This document shows, piece after piece, positions 1 to 12,500 of a stretch of 64,000 bases of DNA. The notes below the pieces were generated by a model that saw only the letters and a list, made by a program, of their open reading frames with translations, ran no database searches and was not told the origin of the DNA. Both the position numbers and the translations under genes were made by a program. Source of the stretch: Trogon surrucura (taxonomy: Eukaryota > Chordata > Aves > Trogoniformes > Trogonidae); NCBI GenBank assembly GCA_020746105.1, contig CM036617.1, positions 204,745,971 to 204,809,970 of the forward strand, written 5' to 3'. Position 1 is the first letter of the stretch. Every line of letters begins with the position of its first letter.

Positions 1-362
1 AAGTCTCTGTTCAACAGGGCTTTTATGGCTGTATGCAGGTATGAAAAGAAAAGCTTAGCAACAAACTTGGAACTTTTAAGAAAATGCCCGTGTGAAAATG
101 GGGGGTTTTGTTTTTCATCCATACTCAAACATTTCTGTTTCCTCCATCAGAATATCTAAGAATCAAAGTATTAAAGTCCATCCACTTTCCCACTTTCTCA
201 CAGAGGAACAACATTTAAAAAAAATAAATCTAGGTTTGACTCATCAGGCAACATTTCTTTAAAATGTAGCCTCCTGGATTAATGGAAGAGGTGTAACACA
301 TAGTGAAATACATTCTACTGAATGAAGACTCTAATTTAAAAATAATTGTCCTTTGTCACCAG

Positions 363-537
363 GGAGTAAGAATGGGAGAGACATCTACAAATATAGCTAC
401 ACTCAACATGAACCAGGCTATCAAGATCAATGTGAAGGAGGGTTGCGAAGTGGATAACCCCTGTGATTCCAACCCATGTCCCCAGCACAGCTACTGCAGT
501 GACGACTGGGACAGCTACTCCTGCGTCTGCGACCCAG
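363..537 (+). CDS. CELSR1: CELSR1 exon: end of LamG2 and EGF-like module
   Basis: This exon has 175 nt and is read from phase 0. It follows the acceptor ttgtcaccag and ends at the donor ag|gtaacc. It opens with [17 protein letters not shown], the last strands of the second laminin-G domain. It continues into a cysteine-rich EGF module ([15 protein letters not shown]). The sequence before it (1-362) is intron with no feature I can support. The intron after it (538-1253) also shows nothing beyond T-rich stretches. Confidence 0.93.
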
Positions 538-3500
538 GTAACCCAGTGCCTGTCCCATGCACTCATCTAGGAGCTGGGTCACATCTTCCTGTGCTCATTA
601 GAAGAAGAGCAGTAGCAACAGCGTGCCTGCAAAGTGCTCATCTTCTGATTATTCCTCCTCCAGTCGGCATTCTCTTTCTCACTTTTACTGTAGCACCCTT
701 GAAACTGCAGTCATGGACTAAGGATCATTTGATCAACCAAAGAGAAAGACGGTCTCTGGTCCAAAACACTCTTTCCATGCACCTCCCCTTTTCTTTTTGT
801 CTGTTTTCTTTTTATTTTTTTCTTTCCCAGCCTTTTCTGCTGTTGAATTTCAATCTCACACCCTGCATCCTAATCAAGATACTTTGAATGTTTTCTCTGT
901 TTTGGTGCATGTAACCAGCACATGCTGTCAGCGCCCAGCACAGTCACCTCCCATACACGCAGGGAGAGAATACAAAACTATTTGTAACACATGCCCTGAA
1001 TATAAAACTGCGAACCAAAGGCACAAGGATGCCTCAAGCACGTTAACAGACTGTTGAAAAGAACAGTCTATCTATAAGCCAACTTTTTGCTGAAAGGGAA
1101 AAGAGTACTTTCTTTCTGACAGTATCTCAGGGGAAATCTCCTGGTTATTGAAGATGTAGTATTAGTGTATAAGCTTAAAATAGATGGTCTTTTGGAGACA
1201 TGCAAATGGTAAATTACAATGCTTGCTGTAATTTTATGACCTTGTCTCCCCAGGGTACTTTGGAAGAGACTGTGTTGATGTATGTAACTTGAACCCATGT
1301 GAGCATGTCTCCACGTGCGTGCACAAACCTAGTTCGTCCCACGGCTACACCTGTGAGTGTGGACAAAGCTACTATGGACAGTACTGTGAGAGCAAGTAAG
1401 AGAATTGTTTCTGTTCTTGGTTTCTTGATCCTCCCAGGTAGCTCTTCTCCTCAGGCAGCAGTCCTCCCCCTTCCTTTTCTGCTTTGGTTAGCTTTCCTGT
1501 GACAGTGTGAGCATTCATAGCAGATGGTATTTGCAGGCTCCCTGCCCCTTGGCATTCCTGAGCTTCCTTCCCAGAGACCAGACAGGTCTTCTACATATTC
1601 AGCGGCAGCTTTTCTTCAGCAGCAGCTCAAGGGCTCAACCAATTGTGCTGTGTTACAGAGCACTGCATCTGATCAATACCTTGTAGTGGTCTTGGGCTGA
1701 GTTTGCTCTGCATCTCTCCTTCAGCCCCTCCAGCACACACACAGAGCAGTGCATGCAGTTAGATGGCCTGTGGCCAGATAAAATGGCTTTGCTGTTTGGG
1801 TACAGTGGCTGGGCTGGCAAAAAGCCATCTCTTCTGGACAGTCTGTGGGCCTGTGTCCTGTTGCTGTGTGGGAGAAACGTGCCGATTCCCTCGTCACCGG
1901 CTTCGTGGTCTCAGATAAGCATTCAGCAACCAGCCTTATCCCAGAGTCGGAGCTTTGATGTACTGTAATATGGGCCATTCATGATGTGCAAATGAAGTGC
2001 ATTTGTCTGCCTGTTTAGGAATAGCTCATGTGATGTTTCTTTTCCCTTTGAAAATCACAAGCTTCTTCCTCCGCCTTTTGTTGTGTGGGCTTGCAAATGT
2101 TGGCCGTGCTGTTGCCAGATTTATCTTTCATTGCTCTTGATGAGTGACACAGAGATGTTGTCCCTTGTCATTATCTGCTGACATCATGTCAAGTGCGGCG
2201 TTGTGGTTTTTCACATTATAAAGCATTGAAGTGCAAACCTGGCAATTACGGCAAACAAAATCATCGTGGTCTTCGAAACAGGTGGCAAACAGCTTTTCTT
2301 TCCTAAAATGAGCAGCAAGGAGGAGATTCCCCGTGTGTTATGCTGATCACAGACTCAGCAGTGTCACCCTTCAGGCTATTGCTTGATGAAGCTTTCCAGC
2401 CAGGTCACTTCCCCAGCCCACTTTCCCTCGAGCTCTCCTTGCCAGCACTAGCGTTGGGGCACCTCTGGGAGAAACCCACTCAGAAGCTCACCTGGAAGAA
2501 GCAGAACCAGCAAACATGAGGGTTGTCCTTCAGCAGTGCTGCCTTTGGGGTTGCCGCATAGCTTCTAGCAAGCTGTGCTGCTCCACTCATGATCTGAAGC
2601 ACAGTGTTTGATTCGTAGTCTGGATCAAAGCTGCCACCCTTCCTTCTTCCATGTCCCCAACCACATGTCCTTCTTCTCCTTCCCTGTGGCAGACCAAGGC
2701 TTTTTAGACTCTATGATGTGCTGACTGACAAATCTAGGCTTGCTGAAAATAGCAACTTTTCTTTATAGGGTGAGCTTGCAGCCAGCTTTGCTCCTAAGCT
2801 GGTGTCCCCGCAGGCTGGGCTGGTGTCCCCACAGCTGCCCGTGGCAGTACTGGGACAGGAAACTGGAGATGGCAAGTGGGATATAAAGCCTAGGGGAGCT
2901 GTAGCCCAGGGCTGTTTGTGGTGGTTGGTAAACCAGGGGATGAGCTCAACATCACCTGCAGTTGCGTGAGCTGTGGAAGTGCTAGCACAGCCCAACACAG
3001 TCTGTCCAGCCAGCACTTTCCCCAGTGGGAGACTGGGACTGGTGAGACGGGAACCACTTCCATTAGGCAGCATGGGCCCCATCACACTCTCCCAGAGGAA
3101 TGAGCCCTTATTTGCTCATAGAGATGTATACTCCTTGTAGGGAGGAGCTTGTCTAGAAAACTGGTAGAGAAGCATCCTCTCTAGGGTTTCATAGCACCAG
3201 TGTTCCTTATTTTGATTTATTATACTGTATATATATTTATTTATATATTGATTGTTGGCTGCTGCAGTGTGTTACATTACTATAAACTGATGGAGTTGAG
3301 TGCAGGTTTGGCCCAAAGCTTTCCCACCTTTTAAGAGGAAGCTTAAAAGAACTTTCTTTCAATTTGGTTTTCTTTTATAGGATCGACCTGCCTTGTCCCA
3401 GAGGCTGGTGGGGAAATCCCATCTGTGGCCCCTGTAACTGTGAGACTAGTAAAGGGTTTGATTCTGATTGCAATAAGACCAATGGAGCATGCCACTGCAA

Positions 3501-6500
3501 GGTAAGCAAAAGAAAGCAGTCTTAAATCAAAACTTCTTTAGTTTAAAAAATAACTGTACCACTAATGACTACAACAAGTGAGTTATCTGAGACAAAGTAC
3601 ACACAGTTGTGCTTTGTATCGTATATATATGTGCGCAGTGTAGTTAATCTTTACCTAAACCATTTTGCTGGCACCGCCCTTCACAAAATCGTACTGTGCA
3701 GCTCTTATCTTATTTGCCTTTGGAAAGCAAAACTGAGAGGATGAAAACTGGGCTCTGATCTCTCTGAAGTGCAGTCTGGTTTATGGGGGGGAGATCAGAC
3801 CTGGGTGCAGCGGAGTGTTTTGTGTGTCACAAGTGAACAATAACCATGAAACAGCTCAGGCCAGCTGGGTGAAGCTCTCCCCTGTGCAGTGGCCAGCGAA
3901 AAGCCGAGCAGCTGGTGAGAGGTAAATCATACTAAATGCTTTCTTCAGTGCCGGCTCTGTCGTGCTTAAGAGGAATTTGCCATGGACAGGCAGGGACAGA
4001 CATGGGGACACGGGAGAGGAGGCACTTCCCTCCCACAGGTTTTACAAAGGACTTCTCACAATAGGTTTTGCAATCGGCTTGAGTGACTTCGGGGAGGCTG
4101 GGCTTGTTCAAACCGGCCACAGTGAATCTGGCCCCGTACTCCTTTCTGGAACACCAGCAGGACACAGCAACTGTTGCGTTAAATCGAGTCAGTGGGATGC
4201 CAACACCATGCTCTTGTGTAATCGCGTAACGCCTCAGATCAAAAGCATTTACAGATGCAGTTTGAATACGTGATCACTGGTTGCACTCCACCCTATACAG
4301 GAAACACAAGTGGACGGTGCAAGAAGCTTCCTTACTGGCCTGTTCGTGCCATACAAGGGTGGAATCACAAAGCAGAGAAAACTGCAAATCCTCCGAGGAT
4401 ATGTTTGCTGGCCACTGACAGCAAGTAAATGAGGAATAATGTGGGCCCTCCGCCCCACTGAAAATTGAGGTCCAAACCCCAGGTGCCTGTGTCACAGGGC
4501 AGCCCACACATATCCCCTGTGCTCAGCTCTGCCTCTCCATGCTGCCTGGGCTGATGCAGCCTGCTTCCCATAGCCATCACCTTTTCTGTTCGTGGTAATA
4601 TCATTATTACCCCATGTTTTGCAAAATCATGCTGCTAGAGCAAGATTTGAGAAACGTGAGCAATTTGGAACGTTAAGTCTATGGTTTTGTTTTTCGAGGC
4701 AAATTACTACCGGCCCCAGAGCAGCGACACTTGCTACCCCTGCGACTGCTTCCCGTCCGGCTCCCACACCCGCACCTGCGACATGGAGACGGGACAGTGT
4801 CCCTGCAAACCCGGCGTCATCGGGCGGCAGTGCAACCGCTGTGACAACCCCTTCGCTGAAGTCACGGTGAAGGGCTGTGAAGGTACCTCTTGCCCGGCAA
4901 GCACCGCTGCTCAGCTGGGCTGTAGCTGCGGGATCAGAGCTGCAACTGTGGGGTGTGGGTGGGAACACGCAGCTCCATCCCGGGGCACGTGTGAGCCAGG
5001 CAGGGTGGCTGCAGCAGGGGCAATGGGAGCTGCAGCAGCCTAAATATGCACCCCTCCTCAGGAGTCTGGCTCATGGGAGCTGGGGGAAAATAAAAAAGCT
5101 CCAATTTCTTTAATTTTCATCAAATAAAAATATAGCAAGCTTGGCGGGGGGGGGGGGGTGTGGAGGGAGAGCAAAACGTTAATCCCAATTTGACTTGAGA
5201 CTTGAGTTCCTCTGCCAGTGCAGCACAGTATTGCTGTGCTGCAGATGAAGAAGTGGGCGAGTGCCCTCACACCTTCTGCCCACAGAGCCGGGTGCCCTCT
5301 GCCTTTCTTCCCAGTCTTGCTCGTCCTGCCTTTCCTCTCACCCACCCACTCTCCTCCTGTGATCAGCACAAAGCTGCTGCAGCAGGAGCCATCTCACCAC
5401 AGTGTGTGGGTGAAACAAAGGAGAAATGTTTTCCCACAGCAAAGGAGCAGGCAGAGATAGGCAGAGCCAAAATCCAGAGCCCCGTAATCATCCTGCGCTC
5501 TCCTCTGCCTGTACCTGTCTGCCCTCACTGCTGGCTAAGGAGCAGCTGATGGGTTACAGCTTGGAAACCACTGCAGAGGACATCAGGTATCCTGATGGGG
5601 CTTGGAAATTACCGGAAGGTCTTTTAGACAGGTTGAAATATCTCCTTGTTGTGATTTTTATCTTGTCAGAAAAATTGCATAATTTCTTTGTCTTCTTTCA
5701 GTAATTTATAATGGCTGTCCCAAAGCTTTTGAGGCTGGGATTTGGTGGCCACAGACCAAGTTTGGTCAGCCAGCTGCTGTGCCGTGTCCTAAAGGATCAG
5801 TGGGTAAGTTCCCTGGGTAAAACATTAACTGCTTCATCTTAAAAAAAAGAGAAAAAAAATGTGTAAATAGGGAATGACATTAATTCACTGGGTCTGCAGT
5901 TTGCAGCATAGCTCTTGCATGTCACAAGCAGCAAAGTTTAGTTAGCTGCAAGTCAAGAACTGTTAAAATGCAGTTGGAATAATAGCAATAAATAAATACA
6001 AAAGTGCCGCAGATAAACACATATAAAGAACAGAAATTCATTCATTTTCTGTTCACTCTATCAAGTAATCCTTACCCATAGTTTCTAGTGACTTATACAT
6101 GTTCTTTAGCAATACAGCTCCTCTGGGCAGAGATAAAATGAGGAAGATCGTTTATGTGATGATTGCTTTACTAGCGTTTCAGGCTAATAAAGCCGACTTA
6201 CAACAGAGCTCACATTTTTCCACCCAGCATCATTTCTCAGAGCACATGAGCTGTGTTGTTGTATACAGCAAGTAAATGGCAACATGTGTCCCTGAGAACA
6301 ACCGATTTTTGAAAACCGAGCTCACAATCTTTTCCAAAGGCTGTTCGGTAGGAAATGAAACCTTTTTCTTATTTCTGAGCCTGGTAACTCTCTCTCTTCT
6401 CAAGCTCAAGGAGTTACAAACAGTTACGTGACTTCCCGAAATAATACTGGGAGGAGGTCACTGCCTGCAGGTGTGCAGAAGATTTGTGATCAACCAACCT

Positions 6501-9500
6501 CCTCTTCTGAGGATTCTAGGGGGTAGACTCGATTCCTTTTAAGTGAAGAATATTTACCTTATTAAATACTGGAAAGTTGAATTAATATGTTTTCTGCACT
6601 GTTCTTGTGGTTGACCACGCAAATAGGCTAGCAGGCAAAGGTACTTACGGGAATTGCATATTTCAAGTGGATTTTACAGAACATTCAAAAAAAGTAAGCT
6701 TTATAGTAGTGAATTTTCAGGCTAAGAACCCAAGGCTTAATTGTATTAACCTAGTCAAGGAGGAGAAATAATATAATTGGATATTATTCAATTATTATTC
6801 TTATTTGGAGATTAGTTATTAAATGGCTTAGACATAAGTGGTATGTTCTGTGCAACTTAACTAGCGCAATGTAAATTTTGAGTTTGATAACTTGGAATTC
6901 ATGATGAAGGATCCACAGCCAAGAATCACATGTTTGAATGGTTTGACAAACAGTACAAAATAATAGGCTAAGTAAAACAGTAAGCTGCTCACAGATCATT
7001 CACAAGTGGAAAAAAGGCAATTATATGTGTTGGCTGAAGTGTTCGCCACGTGCAGCATGCAAAGGTGCTGACATGTTTTGATATGAAGACAGCGTTTATC
7101 TGGGAGGTCTTCCTATACAGGCTATTGCGCAGAAATCTGAGGAGGGATGTATTTTCAGAAATATTTAGGAAGTGCATAGTCTTTCTCATATTTGGTATAA
7201 ATAAATTGCTGGATTCATTTGAGATCATTAGGGCAGCAACACTTAGAGCGGTTCGACAGATCTTGAAGCTTGCCTGACTTCTCTCTATAGCCTGAGGAAA
7301 ACAATTCATGAAGATTAGTAGTCTTTAACTTTTCTCATTCGGGAATCCCGTTTGGAAAGTGAGGTATGTGCATAGCTCAAAGAAGCTTGAAAATGTAGGA
7401 AATCTGAAAGTCTAGGACATCTGAAATCTATGAAGATTTACCTAGAACATTATTTATATTTATTTTGCTTGTTTCCCTTCAGGAAATGCAGTTCGCCACT
7501 GTAACATTGAGAAGGGCTGGCTGCCTCCTGAGCTTTTCAACTGCACCACCAGCACTTTCGTCGATCTAAAAATCATGGTAAGCTGTGTTTTCTCAGTTTT
7601 GCCATCATTTTGTAAATGATCATCAATTCAGACGCCAGTTTGTTATCCTTGAACTCCCTCATGTCCCGTCAGGATCCTTGCGCTTTTCTGGCTCTCAGTT
7701 ACATTTCACACTGAGTTGTCCTGTCACCCCTTTCTCAAGGCAAACACCATTTCGATAAAAACAACCGCTTTGTGCCAGAAATCCCTACATGGTGATTGTC
7801 TTTGTAACTGAAAGGTACCTTGCTGTTGTTTTCTCTTCCTTCCTGCCTCCGATTCAGAATGAGAAGTTACACCACAATGAGACCAAGCTGGATGGGGACA
7901 AAACCATACAGATTGTGAGAGTGCTGCAGAATGCCACCAAATACACACAGAGCTTGTACGGCAACGACGTGAGGACAGCTTACCAGATGATGATCCGGGT
8001 CCTCCAGTATGAGAGCCAGCAGCAAGGGTTTGACTTGGCAGCCACCAGGGATGTGGAATTCAATGAGGTAAGAGAGATACTGTGTACTGTACTGAGCCTT
8101 TGCAGCTTTATAGCAATGGATAATTAAATTTGTCTTTGACCAAGGTGGAGTGAATATCATGTAATGGCTTCATCTGTTTCACCAGTAAGTCAGTCTTCTC
8201 AGTTTAGAATGTGTGTGCACACGTGTGTGTGTAATACAGATATCACAGAAAGGCTGTTATGCCAGAAGCAAAATTCCTCGCATGAAAAAAATAATTAAGT
8301 TGATATGTTATTCCTGGATAAAATGGCTTTATGTACCATATTCAATTCTTTTGGAAACCTTCCTAATGTGATAATTTTCGTTTAAATGTGGAGTGAACTG
8401 ACTCTGAGCCATTTACTGACTCTGAATGTTTCTTTCAATTTAGTCTGGAAACACTTGAGTCATGTTTACTAAAGGGTTGGTACATTGAAAGACATTCCAT
8501 ACTGTATTGATATTTTGAGTGCTGTAGGCACGTACGAAAACGTGTGCCAGAGGGCTTCTGCTGGTCAGAGTATTCATAAAAGTCCCAGTTATCACCAAAG
8601 ACCTGACCAGGTCTAGAGAACAAGCTGTAGCACCCGCCCTGTCTGGGGAAAGCACGTAGTTGTGGTGGAAAAATGTGAGATGTGGAGCAAGTTGGAAAGT
8701 TTCTTTGGTCTGAAAATGTGAAGGTTGAATGACCCATGTCAGGCTTATAGATCTCTCCTCGTTGCCGTGTGTGCTGCTGGTGCTGCTGTCCACTCTTGCC
8801 AACACTGTTTCCAAGATCCTGACCGTGGCAGAGCACAGAGTCCAAGCCAAAACACCCTTCTGGACCCATGGCAGCAGAGCCCAGAGCTCCGGAACCGGGG
8901 CGGGGACGCTGGAACAGCCCTCCGTGGGCCAAGACCAGCCTCCGTGCTGGCCAAAGGTGGTGTGGCTCCCTTTGAGGGTGTGCTACAACCAGCTCGCTGC
9001 TCACAGCACTCCAGGAGGATCAGCCAGGTCAGGCAGACTTTGGGGAGAACTTGGAGACCCCATGCCAGGCCAAAGTGCACCAGAAGAGGACATCCCTGGG
9101 AAGGTGGGAGCAGGAGGAAAGGTGTCTGAGAAAATTTCTCAGTGTCCCAGGTGGTACACGGAGCAAAGAACTTCTGAAACATTTAACATTTTAGGTGCCA
9201 CAGATTTTAAGAGATGCAAATTTTTCTTCCCTAGAGAGACAGTGAGCTGACAGACTTGTACCTGCAGGCTGTGCAATAAATAAATTCCCCCATTCAGATT
9301 TTGAGAAGGGTCTTCATTTTTAGCATGTTTTCTTAAGTAAAAATAGGAAAAATGAGGAAAAAAAAAGTTTTTTGAACCTCTGCATTGATTTATTATTCTC
9401 TGCACTTGGCACTGAAACTCATACAGATGACGTTTCCAAAAACTCCCTAAATATTTTTTTAGGATAGGTCAGGAATTTGAAAACTAATCAGTGAAGCTTA

Positions 9501-12500
9501 TGAAAAAAACGAGGTAACATCCTAGTCTGAGGGAGCACAAGGGGAGAAGGAATTTATTTTTTTTAATAGTCTCAGGTAGAAGCCTGAAAAATAGATAGTA
9601 AAATAACATCAGTAATGCTCACAAACACCGAGGAGGCCTGGTACCAAGTACAGCGTGTGTCTCCCGCGTTCCTGAGGAACGACGTAGTGCTTCTCACCCT
9701 AGATAAAGGCAGTCATACCGGCAGCCTCTTTTATCTCAATGCACACCTGCAACCTCAGACAATACTTACAGAATACAGCATCTTCCCTGTCTCCTTCTGA
9801 AGGGAGCCTAAATATTTGCTGTGGCTGTTTTAGAGCTTGAGGTGATTAATTCCTACCATATTTTCTACAAATTTTACCTTAGTTAGGAATTAGGTTTTAT
9901 ACACCAAGGTTAAAAACTTTTTAGTGTTTTTCCTACTTAAGCCATTTAACACTCTCTTTGGGAGTTTCACTCTATTCAGCATGAGGGTCTCTTTGCATAT
10001 TCTTGTACGAAAAGGCAGAAGGGGCAGGTCCTCAGATAGAACTTCCTTTTAACACCATTTGTAAGCAACATAAAAATGGGTGTGGAAAACACAACTGAAG
10101 TTTTTTTTGTGGATTTCCAAGTTTGTATATGTAAGTTAATATTCATTCTTGTCATTCTTCCACATGTAAGTTGTCCTGGTTATCCAGGAATCAACAAAGT
10201 AAAACAAAAAATCAAAATAAAAGAGAAAACAATAATTATTTCTATAGCTTTCTTTTGATTTTAACATACCACATTGTTTTTTTATTCTGGGGGAGTTTTT
10301 CAATGTACATACTAAGTGCTCTGCTTTTCTTGTCTCTCTGAGACAACATGGTTAGGTTTTCCTACTGCATTTTCTTGCGAGGTTTCCTGTCATAAAGGGG
10401 AGAGAAAGTAGGCAGTTCTCTTAGAGCCTCCAATTTTGGCTTACTTTGCTCATAAAAAGTTTGGAGGGTTTTGCTTTATGTAAGAAAAAACCTCTGGGTG
10501 AGTAACGGGCATGCATATTTTCATATGGCTGCAGTAGAACATACCTGCAGTAAAATACTTCATTACACACTCACCTGAGGACAGTGATGCCAGTCGTTTT
10601 CAATATTCCTCACTGGAAACCCAGCGCTTTGTTTGCTTCATAATTTAGGCTTGTACTTTGTTTCTCAGAATATTATCAAAGTGGGTAGTGCTCTACTGGA
10701 CCCCAGCAATAAGGAGCACTGGGAGCAAATTCAGCGAACGGAGGGTGGCACCGCCCACCTGCTCAGGCACTACGAGGAATATTTCAACAACGTGGCCCAA
10801 AACATGAAGAAAACCTACATGAGACCTTTTGTCATCGTTGCCACTAACATGAGTGAGTACCTGTGTTGAAAACTGCTGTTGTATTACGGCTTTCAAAATG
10901 TGCTGGGTAGAGGTGCCAGCTGTTTGGTTTAGTCATGACCACTGAGAAACCACACACTTGGGTTTTCGAGTCGGATCAGTGCATTCATTTTTAGTCAATT
11001 AAGCCTTGACCCATACCTCTCAGTTGCCACAGGAGCCTGCTGACCCACGTCTCATCTGTTTTCCCTCTGAGCCCCGCCACTGCTCTGTGTGGCATTTCGT
11101 TGCAGCGGCAGCAGTGTGCAGATGGTGGGGAGGACAGTCACAGCAGCATAAAAACCAAAGGCATGAGACAGTCGAGCAGCAGCTCCAGGGAGGAAAGGAT
11201 TATTGTTGAGCTGAGCCAAACTGAAATCCTTTCATTTCTCTTTAATAAACCAAACCCAAAATATTTCCCTTTGGTTCAGGACTACCAGAATCAAAATGTT
11301 TCTGTCTTCACACTCAGAAAAAAAAGTCTTCTCAGTTTTTTAACTGAAGTGAGATGAAAACAAAACCCAGAATTTCTTGCAGGTTGTAAATCCTGATTTT
11401 TTTTCAACCAGCTCTTCCTGAGTAAAAGGGCGTGAGCTTGGAAGGGATGAGGCAACTCTGGCCTGAAAGGGGCCTGTTTTCTTTTGAACAGTTTTTCCAG
11501 GTGAACATGGTGTTAATGGAGTTTCCTAATGGCTCATCTGGGAGTTATTTAGCGACTAGGAAAGGAATGGGAGCTTGCAGATCTTAACTTGTGTATTTCT
11601 TCATATAGAAACTTGCAGTGGGTCACAGCTTTCGGTGTAGGGTTACCCCCAGGACTTCCAGCTTCTCACTTTTATTAGAACATCTAAATTGGCACTCAAT
11701 GACTTCTCTTAAATGGGAAAGTTTCAAGCCAACTCAGCTCTTTTAAATATTTTGGCACTTAGACAACAGGCAGAGCTGATGAGGTGAGCCAGAGAGGAGT
11801 TTCTAGTGTAGAGGAAGGAGAACTGGGGAACTAAGAGTAGTCCCAGGTAAAAATCCAGGTTATTTCCTTTGTTTAGCTGACTTTGCAATTTAACAGATGT
11901 ACAAGAACTGTATTTCTGAAGCAGCAAATCTAGAAAGTCTGAAATTGGAACATGCCACTTCTGTATTTTAAGTGTTTGCAGGAGTGTTTTGCCAGTATGA
12001 GATGCTGTCTTGTGAATTCCTTTCCACTGCAAAATAAGTTTATAGTTTGATAAATGTAACATAGTGCTGACACGTAAGCTTCTAGTTGTCACTTCAGGTA
12101 TTAATTGAGAAAAAATAAATTTGATTTTCCATTTTGGGGTTTAAACATCTCTGCATTGTGCATGTATTGTAACCTTACAATGATCTTTCATTTTGTCACA
12201 ATTTCATATTTGAAAGCATTGAAGTTCATTTTATGGGAAACTTTTTTCCCCTCAGTTATTGCTGTTGACATCTTTGACAAGTCTAATTTCACCGGAGCGA
12301 GAATACCACGATTTCATGAGATTAAGGAAGATTATCCAAAGGATCTGGAATCATCTGTTGTCTTCCCTGATACTTTGTTCAGACCTTCAGACAGGAAAGG
12401 TAAAACCCTTCTACTGCTTTTCAAAGGGCAATTCTGACCAGCTCCCAGGGAGTGCGATTAATCCTTGCAGAGCAACGCGGTGCTAGGGTGAGAGCGGGGC

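Noticed and set aside
303-887. The 194-codon open frame taken as a complete gene
   Set aside because: Only 363-537 is coding. Both ends are intron, as the acceptor and donor show.
8435-9004. 189-codon minus-strand open frame in a CELSR1 intron
   Set aside because: No recognised motif, no paired splice sites in phase with CELSR1, and competing frames on the opposite strand.
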